A stretch of DNA of 64,000 bases from Apodemus sylvaticus. Lineage: Eukaryota; Chordata; Mammalia; Rodentia; Muridae. How positions within the stretch are numbered: the first letter of the stretch is position 1; each line of letters starts with the position of its first letter. This document shows, piece by piece, positions 1 to 12,700 of the stretch. The notes under the pieces were generated by a model, which ran no database searches, had not been told where the DNA came from, and was given only the letters and a program-made list of their open reading frames with translations. The position numbers and the translations under genes are program-made. The DNA lies in assembly GCF_947179515.1 (NCBI RefSeq), contig NC_067481.1, forward strand, positions 7,066,070 to 7,130,069, given 5' to 3'.

Positions 1-239
1 GGGTTTGAGGCAGCCCAGGCTGACCTCTAACTACTATGTAACTGAGAATTGCCAACCGTGAGCTACTAGAAGCTGTCCCTGCTTCTGTTTCACAAGTGCT
101 GGGGTGACAGGTTTGTGCTGCTGGGGAATGAATCCAGTAGACCCGCACGCTGGGAAAAGCGAGGGCTTTTTCCCCCCATTATTTCCTCAGTTTACCTCCT
201 AATCGCAGCCCCTGCAGCCTCTCCTCACCGACCCCTTCC

Positions 240-780
240 CGATCCCCTTCATTTCTGAGGAGGAGGTCCCTCCTAGGGAAACAACCCACCCTGGTGTCTC
301 AAATCACTGCAGGACTAGGTACATCCTCTTCCACTGAGGCCAGGCAAGGCAGCCCAGTTCAGGGAGCAGGATCCAGAGGCAGACGACAGAGTCGGGCTGA
401 GTCCCCCGCTTCGACTGCTGGGAGATCCGCATGAAGACCGAGCAGCGTGAGCGTTCCTGTTTGCTTCCCACGAATGACAGCCTCGTTCTCTGGTGCCAGC
501 AGCTGGCTCTGAGGCAGTGCTGGTCCACGTGGTATTTCCAGCCTTACCAAGCCTGGGGACAACAGTGCCCCTCCCAGGACCTCCTGACGCTCTGCATGTT
601 GCTGATCTAGCCTCTTTCCATTGCTCCCTCCCAGGGAAGGGCCGCTAAGCCCACTTCTGTGGCTGTGGTGCTCAGCCCCAGGTAACAGAGGCACTAACTG
701 GTTGCCTCTGGAGTGACTGTGGGACTGGCCTGCCTGTTCACTCGTTCTTCTCAACTGCAGCCCCCACAAGGCCTTTAAAG
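240..780. mobile_element. Old LINE-1-like (Lx-type 3' region) fragment
   Basis: The stretch around 305-450, including GGTACATCCTCTTCCACTGA, GGCAAGGCAGCCCAG and CATGAAGACC, resembles recalled interspersed sequence of rodent L1/Lx elements. The order and spacing of these blocks fit a diverged copy. I cannot name the subfamily or the strand without a repeat library. A diverged B1-like piece may occupy 1-140. Confidence 0.35.
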
Positions 781-1099
781 GCTTCTCTTAATGTCATCCT
801 GGGATCACCATTTGTCACCTGGGTTCCTCGATTCCCTCCACGTGCTCGTCAACCTGCCTCTGCCTGGCACGCAATGGGCCCCTGGCCACTTCTCTTCAGG
901 ACACCTCCCTTGTCCCTCCAGCTCTGTCCTCAGCACTCTTGGGGGACTTTTCGGCTCCAGTGAGATGACTGGGAGGAGGGAGAAGGGCCCGGCATGCCTC
1001 TGGCCGTTCTAACAGTGCTCTAAGGCGCACTCCGGAGCAGCCAGGTCGCCATGAGATGTGCACGGGAGCCGGCAAACGTACTCACGCACTCACGGTCCA

Positions 1100-3740
1100 A
1101 GGCCCAGTGCTTGTCGCTTATCTTTATTGACAAAAGGTCACATCATTTCAGACTTTGTCCAGTCACGTGAGCCGTCGGTCGGTCACAAAGGGTACGGGAA
1201 GAGTGACTGGCATCGTCCCAGAGACATGGGAAGGAAGCCGTCCTGGTAGGGGTGGGTGTCCCTTTGGCCTACTCCCTTAGCATCCATCATTCCCTCCCTA
1301 CACCCTGATGACAGCCAAGAAGTAAATGGGAAATGGAGTCACCTGAGAGGAAGCTGGGCCCATCATCACTGAGGAGACGGAGGAAAAAGACCTGGGACAC
1401 CTGTTTGACGGTCCTGAGAACAGAGGGGCGTATAGAGAACACAAGGGACATCCCCATGTGACAGAGGTCTCTCTCTCTGCAGTGATCAGCCGGACTCACC
1501 AGCGCGGTTTTCTGAAGCAGTGGTTCTAGGAAAGCTGTGAGCCACCTCCGTTGCCTGAAGCACAAGGCAAAGCTAGGGAAGCAGCAACCCTCCCTCCAGG
1601 ACAAGAGGCCACTAATGCCTGCCTCTGTCCAGGCTGGAGGCTCAGTGGCGTTCTTTGTACAGAACTATCTGGGGCTTTCTGGAATGTTCAGTGAAAAGAA
1701 CACTTGCCAGGCACCTGACTAATGTCCTAATATCTCGCCTGTGTTGCACCGTAATCCTCCGCACTCCCTGCTGAACACGGAGCTAGAGGCACTGTTTGTC
1801 CAGACCACTCGGTGTGCCCCAGAAAAGCAGAGGGATAAAGGGGCTTCACCCCCCAACCTGACATCACTTGTGGGTAGGGTCAAAGATCCCTTTTCTAAGT
1901 TCTAACTTTCTGAGCTTTCCCCGCCCTCCCCTCCTCCAAACCCCTTTCAGGTTTCCCTGAATATACCCACGCACCTTTTCTTTTTTCTGAAAGAGATGAT
2001 GGAATAGACACCTGGACGCTTTGGAAGCAGGGGGGTGGGGGGGAGGCGGCACTTCTGAAGGCAGATAATCTAATATGGTATGCTGTCAAACAGTGTTACA
2101 GCCACTGGAATCCCGAGGTGACAACACTAGTTGACACGCAGGGGGCTGAACGGGTGCACTTCTGTGCTAAGCTACCAATACAGAGAAGTGATGACTCTCG
2201 GAGACCAGGGAGCCAGCTGGGCGTGGTCAGCCACCTGAGGACCCAGCTGACGTGCAATGCTGCCTTTCCAGAAGTCACCGTGGTGGGGCCCCTGGGCAGC
2301 AGCTGTGCTACAGAGTGCACAGGTTTCATTCCTCCTCCGTGCTTCTGAGGCAGGGTCTCTATGCAGACTAGGCTGTCCTTGAACTCACAGACATCTGCCT
2401 ACCTCTGCTTCGCAGGTATTCAGACGAAAGGCAATAGTCACACACCCACTGAATGCAGAGACATCTTGGGGTTGAAGGTACCACGCATGCTTGGCCTGGG
2501 TCAATCTGGAGACAGCCTTACCTATTTTGTATCACATACCAGTTTAAAGTTGTCTAGGATAAACAGACAAGACCCTGGTCCTTCCGTCTTCTACGGGAGA
2601 CGAGGATGTGCAGTCGTGAGTTCCAGACTGACGGTCTCAAGAAGCTTGGCAGCACCCTCCACACAAGCAGACCCCAGGAGATGCAGAAGTCCCCGGATTC
2701 CCACCGTGTGTGAATACACACCCCACCCCCCAGGGCTGGGGACGATGATGCTGCAGAGCGAGATTGTCACAAAAATGAAGAAGAGACACAAGTATCACCT
2801 ATCAGTGCATGTTCAAGAGACAATCACTAAAACACCACCACTTTTAGCTACGACGACATGACACATTTGGCAGCGTCCACAGGGACAGCCTCCTCCCCCC
2901 AAGCCATTACAGAGGGTCCACAAAGTCCGTTCTCTTTGGTCCAGTTCAAGAAGCTCGGGGAGGAAGCCAGGGTCAACCAGGTAAGGAAAGTCCACAGAAG
3001 CAGTCACACAAACTGCTCAGTACCGCTAGCTGTCCATCTAGCACAGCTTAGGAGGCCGCAGCCTCAAGCCTCCTGGGTGAGGATGGGCTATGAGGGCCCA
3101 CCGGCTGAGACACCGGTGATGCCACTCATGGGAGCAGGGACAGCAACAACCGCGCTCCAACCACAATGCAGGACCCTATCCTCCCGCCTCTGAGGCTCTG
3201 CTCATAGGATTGTGGGTCCTTTGGCAACTTTATTCTGTACCCAAACCTTCGATCCACACACTAACATGGAACCCCTGCCGACCTCCAAGAATGCCTATGT
3301 CAGGGAGGAACGGGCCACGTAGCTAATGTCCACCATGGCATGCAGGCTGAGACCAGGCACAGCTCAGGACGAGCCTTCTTCCTCGGCTCCGGCTTTCAGC
3401 GTCTAGACCGTTCCAGGAAGCTAGACCTTCCTCCTTTCCCTCCACTCCCCACAAGGCTCCAGCCAGGGACCCATCCCAGATGCTGCTGTGAAGGTCTGTT
3501 CTAACACTGGCTAGCAAACAAAAGCAGGCTTCTGCAAAGGGGCCGTGCAGCCAGAGGCGGGCGCACTGTCTTCGTCCAGGCGGTGGGGCTCCTCTGGTTT
3601 GGCCGGACACCACTTCTCGGGCCCAGGCGCAGCTTGGCTTTGCAGTAGCTCGGTTATTGTACAGGTGCAGGGTCTCCCTTCGCAGCTGCTTGGCCCATAG
3701 CTCTCTTGCCCTCAGGGTTCTGAAACTTCAGATTCTCTGC
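1100..3740 (-). other. Kctd2: Kctd2 3' UTR and downstream flank (end uncertain)
   Basis: No other gene is seen between the Kctd2 stop codon and the window start, so this stretch probably carries the long 3' UTR. Two minus-strand AATAAA hexamers are visible as TTTATT on the plus strand at 3229-3234 and 1123-1128. The distal one is followed on the transcript strand by a G/T-rich run, as expected of a cleavage site, so a UTR of about 2.6 kb is possible. Which site is used cannot be decided from sequence alone. Confidence 0.45.
1123..1128 (-). terminator. Candidate distal Kctd2 poly(A) signal AATAAA
   Basis: TTTATT on the plus strand reads AATAAA on the Kctd2 transcript strand. It is followed within about 30 nt by GTGAGTGCGTGAGTACG, a G/T-rich downstream element. 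A rival signal is at 3229-3234. Confidence 0.4.
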
Positions 3741-6700
3741 TTACATTCGAGAGCCTCTCTCCTGAAGAATCTAGGTGGATGGGGAAGACAGTCAGTCAGC
3801 TGAGTAACTGCAGAGGAGCTGAGGCCCACGGGCTGGGGTGCAGCTCAGGGGTAAGGCTGTACTCAACCTGGGCACGGCTGCAGGGATTTAAGTCACAGGA
3901 CAGCTGATGACAGTGAACGATTTGAAAATGATTTGAAAACTCCTGTAGTCGCTTCCTCTGGGCCCCGTGCACAGCACACACCTGTTGTCAGCCCATCTAG
4001 CAAGTCAGGCTTGGAGCCTCTACCTTACTGGGTACCTGAGTGCAATGGGCTCTCTTGCCAAATACAGACGGACCAGAAGGTTCTGTGCTGTCAGTCACAG
4101 TCAGCACACAGGTTCTTCCCAAGTGTGTAGTGTGTGTCTGCAGGGCGCTGTGTGGGAAGAGAAGGGAGGGAGGGACTGTGTAGGCGCAAGGCAGATACTA
4201 CTTGAGTCTAGACACACAAAAGAGCCTTCACCATCGTGACAGGTTACAACCTGCCCTGGTCCAGGCTCAGCTCCCATCAGCGCTGCGGGTGTGGCACAGG
4301 TGAGCGCGTGTATGAGCACGTGTGGGTGTGCATGCAGGGTGGCGGTCAGAGTGGGAACTGTGCCTCTTCTCCATCATTCTCCACCTCATTTTGTTTTTGG
4401 AGACAAGGTCTCTCACTGAAGCTGGAGCTCACCAGTTTGGCTATGCCCACCATCTCCCCAGACCTGACAAATCCTGATTTAAATCCAGCATCTAAGAGTG
4501 TGTCATGAGAGGAAGCTCTTGGCTGCAGGAGGAGTGGAAGAAAGCCAGCGGCAGCTTGGCAAAGCCAGGGGCAGCAGGTGCAGAGGAGACCGAGGACAGC
4601 CTGGGAAGCAGTGTCCTACCTTGGCCTTTTCGCTTGGCTCTATGACGATGCCATTGGTAGAGTTATTTAGTTCTCTGGAGACAACGCAGAGGAATTCTGC
4701 CTGGTCTTCATTTCCATAGTTATAGGAGGAGCCAATGCTGATTAACTGACAAAACATAGAGACAGTGACTGTGGTTGGGCAACTAGATGGACAGGACCTA
4801 AAAACACTCAAGGGCAAACACACGAACAAAAAATCCAAACAAATCAAACCAAACCACTTCTGTGCCACAGAACGCCCCCCCCCCCCCCCGCCCCCTCAAC
4901 TGGGCTTTGTAGCTTTATTTTTCAAAGAATAAACATTCTGTGAGGCAACCAAGGTCCAGGGATTAAATGGATCCCAATCCAGGGAGAAGAATCCAGTCAT
5001 GGAGAAGACGGGCCTGAGTTCCATCCGCTCCTCCTTGCCTGAGCACCCGACATCATTCCAAAGGCATCAGGAACGGTTCCTCAGCCCCCCTGCCCCCACT
5101 CCTCAGCCCCCCTGTCCCCACTCGGACTTTCTCTAGACAAGACTGAACACAGAGACTAGGAAGCACTAAACGAATCACTCTGTAGCCACCAAAAGCCACA
5201 AGCCGTGATATTCTTGGAGAAACAGATCCAGCATTTAACTCTAAGGTGGAAGTCTGCGCATAGAGGAGCTCTGTGGAGAGCAAGCACAGCCTCGTGAGCA
5301 CTCATAGCCTCGTGCGCACTCACAGCCTCAAGCCAGGGCACTCCTGTTGCAAGACTGAAGTGTGCCCCATTCTCCTTCCTCATCTGCACCTTGGAGGCAA
5401 TAAGAAGAGACTTCATTTTCCCGTAGGACAGTAGCAAGACCCACTCCAGGGCTAGAGGCACAGCTCGCTGGCGGGCACCTGCCTGGACTGCATGGGGCCA
5501 CAGGTCAAACCCCAGGACTGTGATGACATAAAAGTAACACTACAAACTGTCACCTTCACAGAGAAGGTCACGTATCTATTTTCACTTTTTTTTTGTTTGT
5601 TTGTTTGGTCAGAGTTTCTCTGTGTAGTCCTGGCACTCACTCTGTAGGCCAGGCTGGCCTTGAACTCAGAAATCCGCCTGCCTCTGTCTCCCAGAGTGCT
5701 GGGATTACAGGCATGCGCCACCACTCCCGACACTATTTTCACTTTTAATTTTTTTTTTTACATATAATTTATAAAAATAACTTCTGCTTCAGCTTATGCA
5801 CCAGGAAAAACAGCCTTGACTATAAATGCTGTGCAGCACTTGGCCACACACTGCTGACTGGGAACAAGGGACGCATGTGATCCTGAAGGGAGAGAGGGAC
5901 CTCTCCCTCTAGCTATAAAGTAACAGCATTGAGATAAGCTGTGGCTTTTGTTCTTTAAGTGACCTTCTGGTGACAGTTCAGCTGGCTCTGAGCTCCACAT
6001 AAACTCAGTCACCTCCAGACAAAAGCACACTTCCTTCATTCACGCTCCGCTTCACGGAGCTGAGCAACAGAAGCTGAACTGGGCTGCCACCTGATGGAAG
6101 AAAAGTGGTAAAATCCAGATTCTCAGGGGCTTTATTTTCAAATTACTCCAATTCTAAGCACAAACCTAAAGGACAGGAAGGGACAGAGAATGCTGGGAAA
6201 TGATCCTGGCACACGTGTGTGTCTGACCCCCTCCTAGCACACCTGAGATGCATACACCCAGAATCACACAGCTCCTGTTGAAGCCAGCCTTCTTCAGGAC
6301 TAAGAGAATGGCGTCCGCAGAACACTTCTGACAGGACATCTCTGAGGCAAACAAAAGCAAAGCAGGGCTTGTGCGCCGTTCCTGACACGCTGGCGCTGTA
6401 AGTCCAGACTCTGGATCTGAATCCCTAAGACATGACCGTCTTCCAGCCCATCCAGCCGCCACAGGAAGGCCACTGAGCAAGTAAAGCACACCAAGGAGCT
6501 CTCTCCTAACTCAGAAATGGGAAGGGGCCACACTGTGCCTCAGCCCCTCACCCCAGGACTACTGACTGGCTGGTGTTTGTGGCTCCATGGGATGAGGTGC
6601 TGGGGCTGCTTCTCTTTGAGCAACATACCTGTTCAAATTTCCAGCCATCAGACATGGTGGAGACCATCTGCGTGAGCTCTTCCTCTTGACACTGCAGGAC

Positions 6701-9700
6701 CCTGTACACGTGCTTCACGGGACCCTGCAACAACAGGCCAACTAGGTCAGCAGCATGGGGATTCCCGCAGGACCCTACTGCCCACAGTTGCCTGGGGGGG
6801 TAGGTTCTCAGACCACCCACTACCTCACTCTCCAAACAGCACCATGGGTTCCAGGAAAGTGCAATAGCTACAACAACAGAAAGCAAGGCAAAGGACATGA
6901 ACCAAAACATGCAATAAACCTGGACTCCAGACAGGCAGCTCGTGTGATAAGAGGAAACTTACTTTTTATATGTGACTTATATACTAAAATGTACAATGTA
7001 ATTTTTTATTTTATTTTATTTTATTTTATTTTTTAGATAGGGTTTCTCTGTGTAGCTCTGGCTGTCCTGGAACTCGCTCTGTAGACCAGGCTGGCCTCGA
7101 ACTCAGAAATCCACCTGCCTCTGCCTCCCAAGTGCTGGGATTAAAGGCGTGTGCCACCGCCTGGCTTACAATGTAATTTTGGTGCTCCAGACTGAATATA
7201 AAGGGTTATGAAAATTACCTTTGGAAAAACTATTTTTATTTATGTGTATGTATGTGTATGGCATGTGTTTGTGGGTGTCCATATGAAGACAAATGAAGAT
7301 GCAGGACTCCCTGGAGCTGAAGTTACAGGTGGCTGTAAGCCACAGGTCCTGAGCCAGCCCAGCAGGGACGCTTACCCACTGAGCCAGCTGTGCAGCCTCA
7401 CACTGTCTTCTTTTCGAGACAGAGTCTCACTATGCAGTCCTAGCTGTTCTGGAAGTCATTATGTAGAACACAAGATTTATCTTCCTCTGCCTCCTGAGGA
7501 TAACGGCATGCACTATCACACCTGGAAAATTTGTCCAAAATGTCCTGGAATTCACTCTATATCCTAAACTGGTCTCAAACTCCTGATTCTGCAGTTTCCA
7601 TTTCCCATGTGTTGGGACTATGGCATATAGGAACTGCATATTAATTTATTATCATATCAAGAAGAAAACACACACTCTACAGATACTCATTAGTTTTCCT
7701 TTGCTGATGCTACCAGGAAGCTGCCAATGTTTAGCAGCACCTTCCTGTTACAGAGGTGTCAGACAACAAGAAAAAAACAGTTATTTTCTGCCTGCATTCC
7801 TGCCTAGCTTCCCTACTGCCTAGGATTCCCTGAGTGACTGTGATGGGTGTGGAGCACTCAGAAAGCTAAAGCAGGAGGATGGAGAGTCCACGACAGCTGG
7901 GGCTGTACACAGAGGCTGCGTGTCAGAACACTAAGGAACAAAACAGTGTCTTTTGGGGCTGCGGACTCGGCTCAGCAGGGGAGTCACCATCAAGTACTGC
8001 AAGGCCCTGGGTTCCTCCCCAGGCACACATAGGCAAAACCATACACTAAAGAGCAACCACTACTAACACAGCTCCAAGACAGAAAATGCCCTTCCCTGTA
8101 AATACAGACGAATCCACTGACAACCCCTTTGGTTCTATCCATGTATTTGCCTATACATCTTGGAAACAATCAGGTTTATATTACAAAACTCAGGGCTTCC
8201 TAAAAGATCTGTGATATTGGCCAGAGTAGGCAAAGCCCCTAGGATCTAAGCCGCCACTGGCCCTCCTTTTCCTCTTCCAGAGTTAACCCTCCTGTGCTCC
8301 AAAAAGAACCAAGACTAACTACCACTCAAATAAACAAACAAATATATATAAACAGAAAAGCAGTTAGAAACCTGCCAGACGACAAAAGAGATATGAGAGC
8401 ACGGCAAACACGAGCTTGGGGCCCCCACACCTCAGGCTCTGCCTGGATGCCCGCCATGCACAACTGGCAGTGCACAAGTTCAAAGAGATAATATCTAGAA
8501 ATCCACACAGCCATCCAACTGTATCTTAGAAGCATGCAGACAAGGGAAGCGGGCACCTTTCAATACTAACATCATCCCATTTCTTGGAGTTCTCTTCATG
8601 AAAGGAACAGATGGAAGATCAATCAACATAAAAGGTCCTGACATTCCTGGAACAGGAAAGCTTCCAACCGGGTATTTGCGCTCAAGCCTCAGGGCCTGGA
8701 GGACTAATTCAGTGAACTGCTGACATCAGATAGAAATCCTAGGATGCTCTCAAGGGATCAACTAATGGCAAGGATGCAGAGCACTCAGCTTCCATGATTC
8801 AGGTGGCTTCAGATCACACAACTCAGGGTGCCATGAAACTTCTACTAAGCACTCTTCTATTTTAGATTGGGGGAAACTGGGGATAAGCTAGACTTCCAAA
8901 ACCTCTATTTACTAAATTTCTAAAAGGCAAGATACTTTGAACTTGTGCCATGGGGATGTAAAATGGCCAGGAGTGGAGAACACAGGGTCTTGTTTCCTAT
9001 TTACCGAGTGTTAAGTCTACTGTGGACATCAAGAAGAAGCCTTCTAATGCAGACAGACATCTCCCATCTTTGCAAATGCCCAAGAGGACTGGCTAAGCAG
9101 CTCTGATTGCCTTTTCTTTAATGGAAAGACCCACTACTGTGCCAGCAGACAAGTGGCTATGGTCTTTCTAACACAAAGAAAACAAAGTCTTTTCTCTCTT
9201 GCTAGACTCCAAAGTTCTTGGGAGCAAAGACCTTCTCCTATTACAAAGTTCTAGAGAGTAAAGACTACCTCCTGCTACAAAATCACAAAGGCTACCACAC
9301 ACAGTAGGGCAGCACTGATGAATGACATGGGAAGAAGCTGAGTGTGTCCTACTGTCTGCCCTCCCTTATAGGAGGCATTTTCATTATCACATCAACTAAG
9401 TTGATATAAAAATCCAAAGTTCTGCGAGGAGAAGGCCGCACATCGTTTTCTCCACAGCACGACTCAGATGCTTCCAAATGGCTACAGGAGCTGGAGAGCA
9501 GGGGTGAGTGAGACTGTGGGCTTTACACCGAGGGAGCCAGATGCTCCATCAGTAAGAACACGCTCTCTGGGCTGACAATCTCAGCACCAGGGAAGCAGAG
9601 GCAGGGGAGTGCAAAACCGGGCTGGGCTACAGGCTGAGGACAAACACTAGTCCTGAAGGGCCTGGGCTCTTCCCACAGCCTTGTTTAACAGCAGAACTAT

Positions 9701-12700
9701 CCTGAAGGGTGGGGGCTGTTCTGGTTCCTCTGCTACTCAGTTCCCACTCTGAACCAGTCTGGCCCTTAGCCCGGAGGAGAGGGCATCCTTTTCCCATCAC
9801 AGACAGGCAGCTGCCTGGACAGGTTCTGTCCTTAGCAGCTCCAGACACCTTACTTGTGAAGTTCTGTTCTCATTGTCTCGTATCCTTTCCTTAACCAGCC
9901 GCACGAGAGATGCGATATTGTAAAACTCTGCTTCCTCCAGCACACCTAGAAGAAGGAGCAGGCTGTGGTGAGAGGTGTGTGAGTCCATGGAGAAACAGCA
10001 AGGCAGGCCTTGCCTTCCAAGTACTGCATTTTCCAAACACAAATCTCATCTCCCTTTCAGCCTAGGAAACTTAAGAAATCTCACTCTGTTCTACGGGGCT
10101 TGCCCACAGAGTTTACACTAAGGTACACAGGGTGTTTGCCCCATCGTCGAATCCCTCCTGCGTCCTCCTAGCACTTGTTCATTAGCTGTACATATGTCAC
10201 TTAGTTCCTGGAACCTGCCACAATGGATAATTCCCAACCCTGCAGTATTTTCTTGTTTTCCCTAAAAAGGGCAGGTTGATAGATAGGTACATTATATAAA
10301 CTTAAGAATTTAATCGGATAATTATTTCAGTCAGGGGCTGGGCAGTGGCAGATATCTTGCCTAGTAAGATTTGATCCTCAACTAATAACAAAGGTATGTG
10401 TGTGTGTGTGTATGGGGGAGCGATCAGTGACTCATGGTAAACAAAATTAAAGATTTTAGATAGAATAATTACGCGATGTCTGCTCCTGCGCTAGGAAAAA
10501 AAAATGCTCTAATGAACATTTACGATTGAGAAAATGGAAAGGGGATGCAGATAAACAATCAATATCAAATTTTGTGAGCTGTTAGGAGGATTATGTTTTT
10601 AGAGTAACACAGAAAATTCTTAAGGAATAAAATTTGCAATCTAGCCTCAAACAGTTCATAAATAAAACCTCTTAGGCGAATGAGGGAGGAGAGGTAGGGG
10701 GTAGAGATGATGCCCAGAAGGAGATGAAGTTCAGTGATTAAAACAAAACAAAACAAAACAAAAACAAAACAAAACAAAAATGTCCAAAACTGATGAATTT
10801 TGGTAAAGGGAACTTTTTCTCTCCGGCCCCAGTGATTTGCTTTAAAGGGTCATTTATATGGGGCTGGACAGATGGCTCAGCGATTAAGAGCATTAACTGC
10901 TCTTCCAGAGGTCCTGAGTTCAAGTCCCAGCTACCACAAGGTGGCTCACAACCATCCATAATGAGATCTGATGCCCTCTTCTGGTGTGTCTGAAGACAGC
11001 TACAGTGTATTTACATATAATAAATAAATCTTTTTTTTTTTAAAGTCATTTGTAGACAGACTCCTTTCAGGGAGGAAGAGTAAACAAGAAAAGGAAAGAG
11101 TGTCAGAGACTGGGCAAGAATGACCAGCTCCTCTCTTTCCTGACTGGTGGAGCTGTTCCCAAGCCACTTCGTTAATGAGGATTCCCATTACAAGCTTTCC
11201 TATCCACAGGTAAGGGTTCTAGATCAGGGGCCCTGGATTTAGGAAAGGACCCAAAATTTCCACTGGATGCCTCCAGAGACCAGGCAGTCCTTTTACATAG
11301 AAGCCTAGACCCACTTACGATCCAAATGCCCTACAAAGCGGAATGACAAGGAGCCAGCAACACGCCCTCCAGTGAGCTGGAGAGTGAATCAGGTCAGCTG
11401 CATGACTTCACGGAGAAGCATGAGACCAGAGTCTTAGGAAACCAGGTCAGGCATTTATTAATATTATTTTTGCAAGTCCACGGGAAAATAGAAAAATGAG
11501 AACACCTGACTGACAGAGATGTGGTGCCTCAGGCTATAGGCACTTACCATCAGTGAATAAAACATGTGGTAGAGGATTGTGGCAGCCCTGCAGGTTTAAA
11601 AGCCTAACGCACTGTGTGCAAGCGGAGCAAGCGGCTTTGCATGGTGGCTGACACAGCCCCGAGCAGCTTCCTTCCAGGGTCTCAGAGGAGCCCCGGAGCC
11701 GGAGGCTACTGACTTTCGCTAACTCCTAACACCAGCCCAAGCCCAGTGAGGATCCCACACAAAACCTGCAGCCTTCCAAGCAGCTTTCATCAACTGCAAG
11801 TTTGAAATCAGCCAGGCGTCCTTACCTTCTTCTGCCAACTCCTTGGTAATGATGAGTTTTCCATGGCGGAGGTAGTTTAGGATAGGACCAAAGTAGGTAG
11901 GGTCTCTGTCGATCAGATACGCTCCAGTCTCGTCCTGTCAACCGAGCACAGCCAAGCACTGTGAACCTTTCAGCAACGTTTTCTAAATAGCATTTCCCTA
12001 ATCCATCAGTACACTCAGGCAACAGTCAATCTGTCAGCTAAAAACCATTTATTTATTTACTGAGCTGGTTTTGCTACAGTTTGTTTATTTTAAACTATGG
12101 GCCAGAGGCTGGCTTTCAGATCACTTCGGGTCAGATGGCTTACATGCAGTCACTCCCACTGCAAGGCCTTTTACTTTTTACTGGGTGGATCCACAATCTT
12201 TTAATATTCTTCTTTTGGATACAAGCTACAGGGAATGAAGAAAATTCTATAGTCATGTTAAGCATTCTGATTCCTTCATTGCCCCTGGACTACATTCCTA
12301 ATTCTGAGAAAACCTCCATTTTATTGGCAACTCTCCTGAACCCAAAGCCAACATCAGTGGGAGTCCGCACTGCCAGCTGCAATCTCACACAGCCTAGCTC
12401 TGTGCTCAGAGGAAGTGTGGTACTGCCAGGACTTGGCTCAGAGCAACTTTAATCCTACTCATCTTTACAGTAAAAGAAACAAGAAACTGGCTTTTGTGGC
12501 CATAAGGATAATTTAGGGTATATAAAAATAATTCCCAGGCTGGTGAGATGTCTCAGCGGTTAAGAGCACTGACTACTCTTCCAGAGGTCATGAGTTCAAA
12601 TCCCAGCAACCACATGGTGGCTCACAAACCATCAGTAATGAGAAAACAAATAAAGAACCTATGGGCAAGAGCGAGGGTGGCTGGAGAAAGGGTGTGGGGG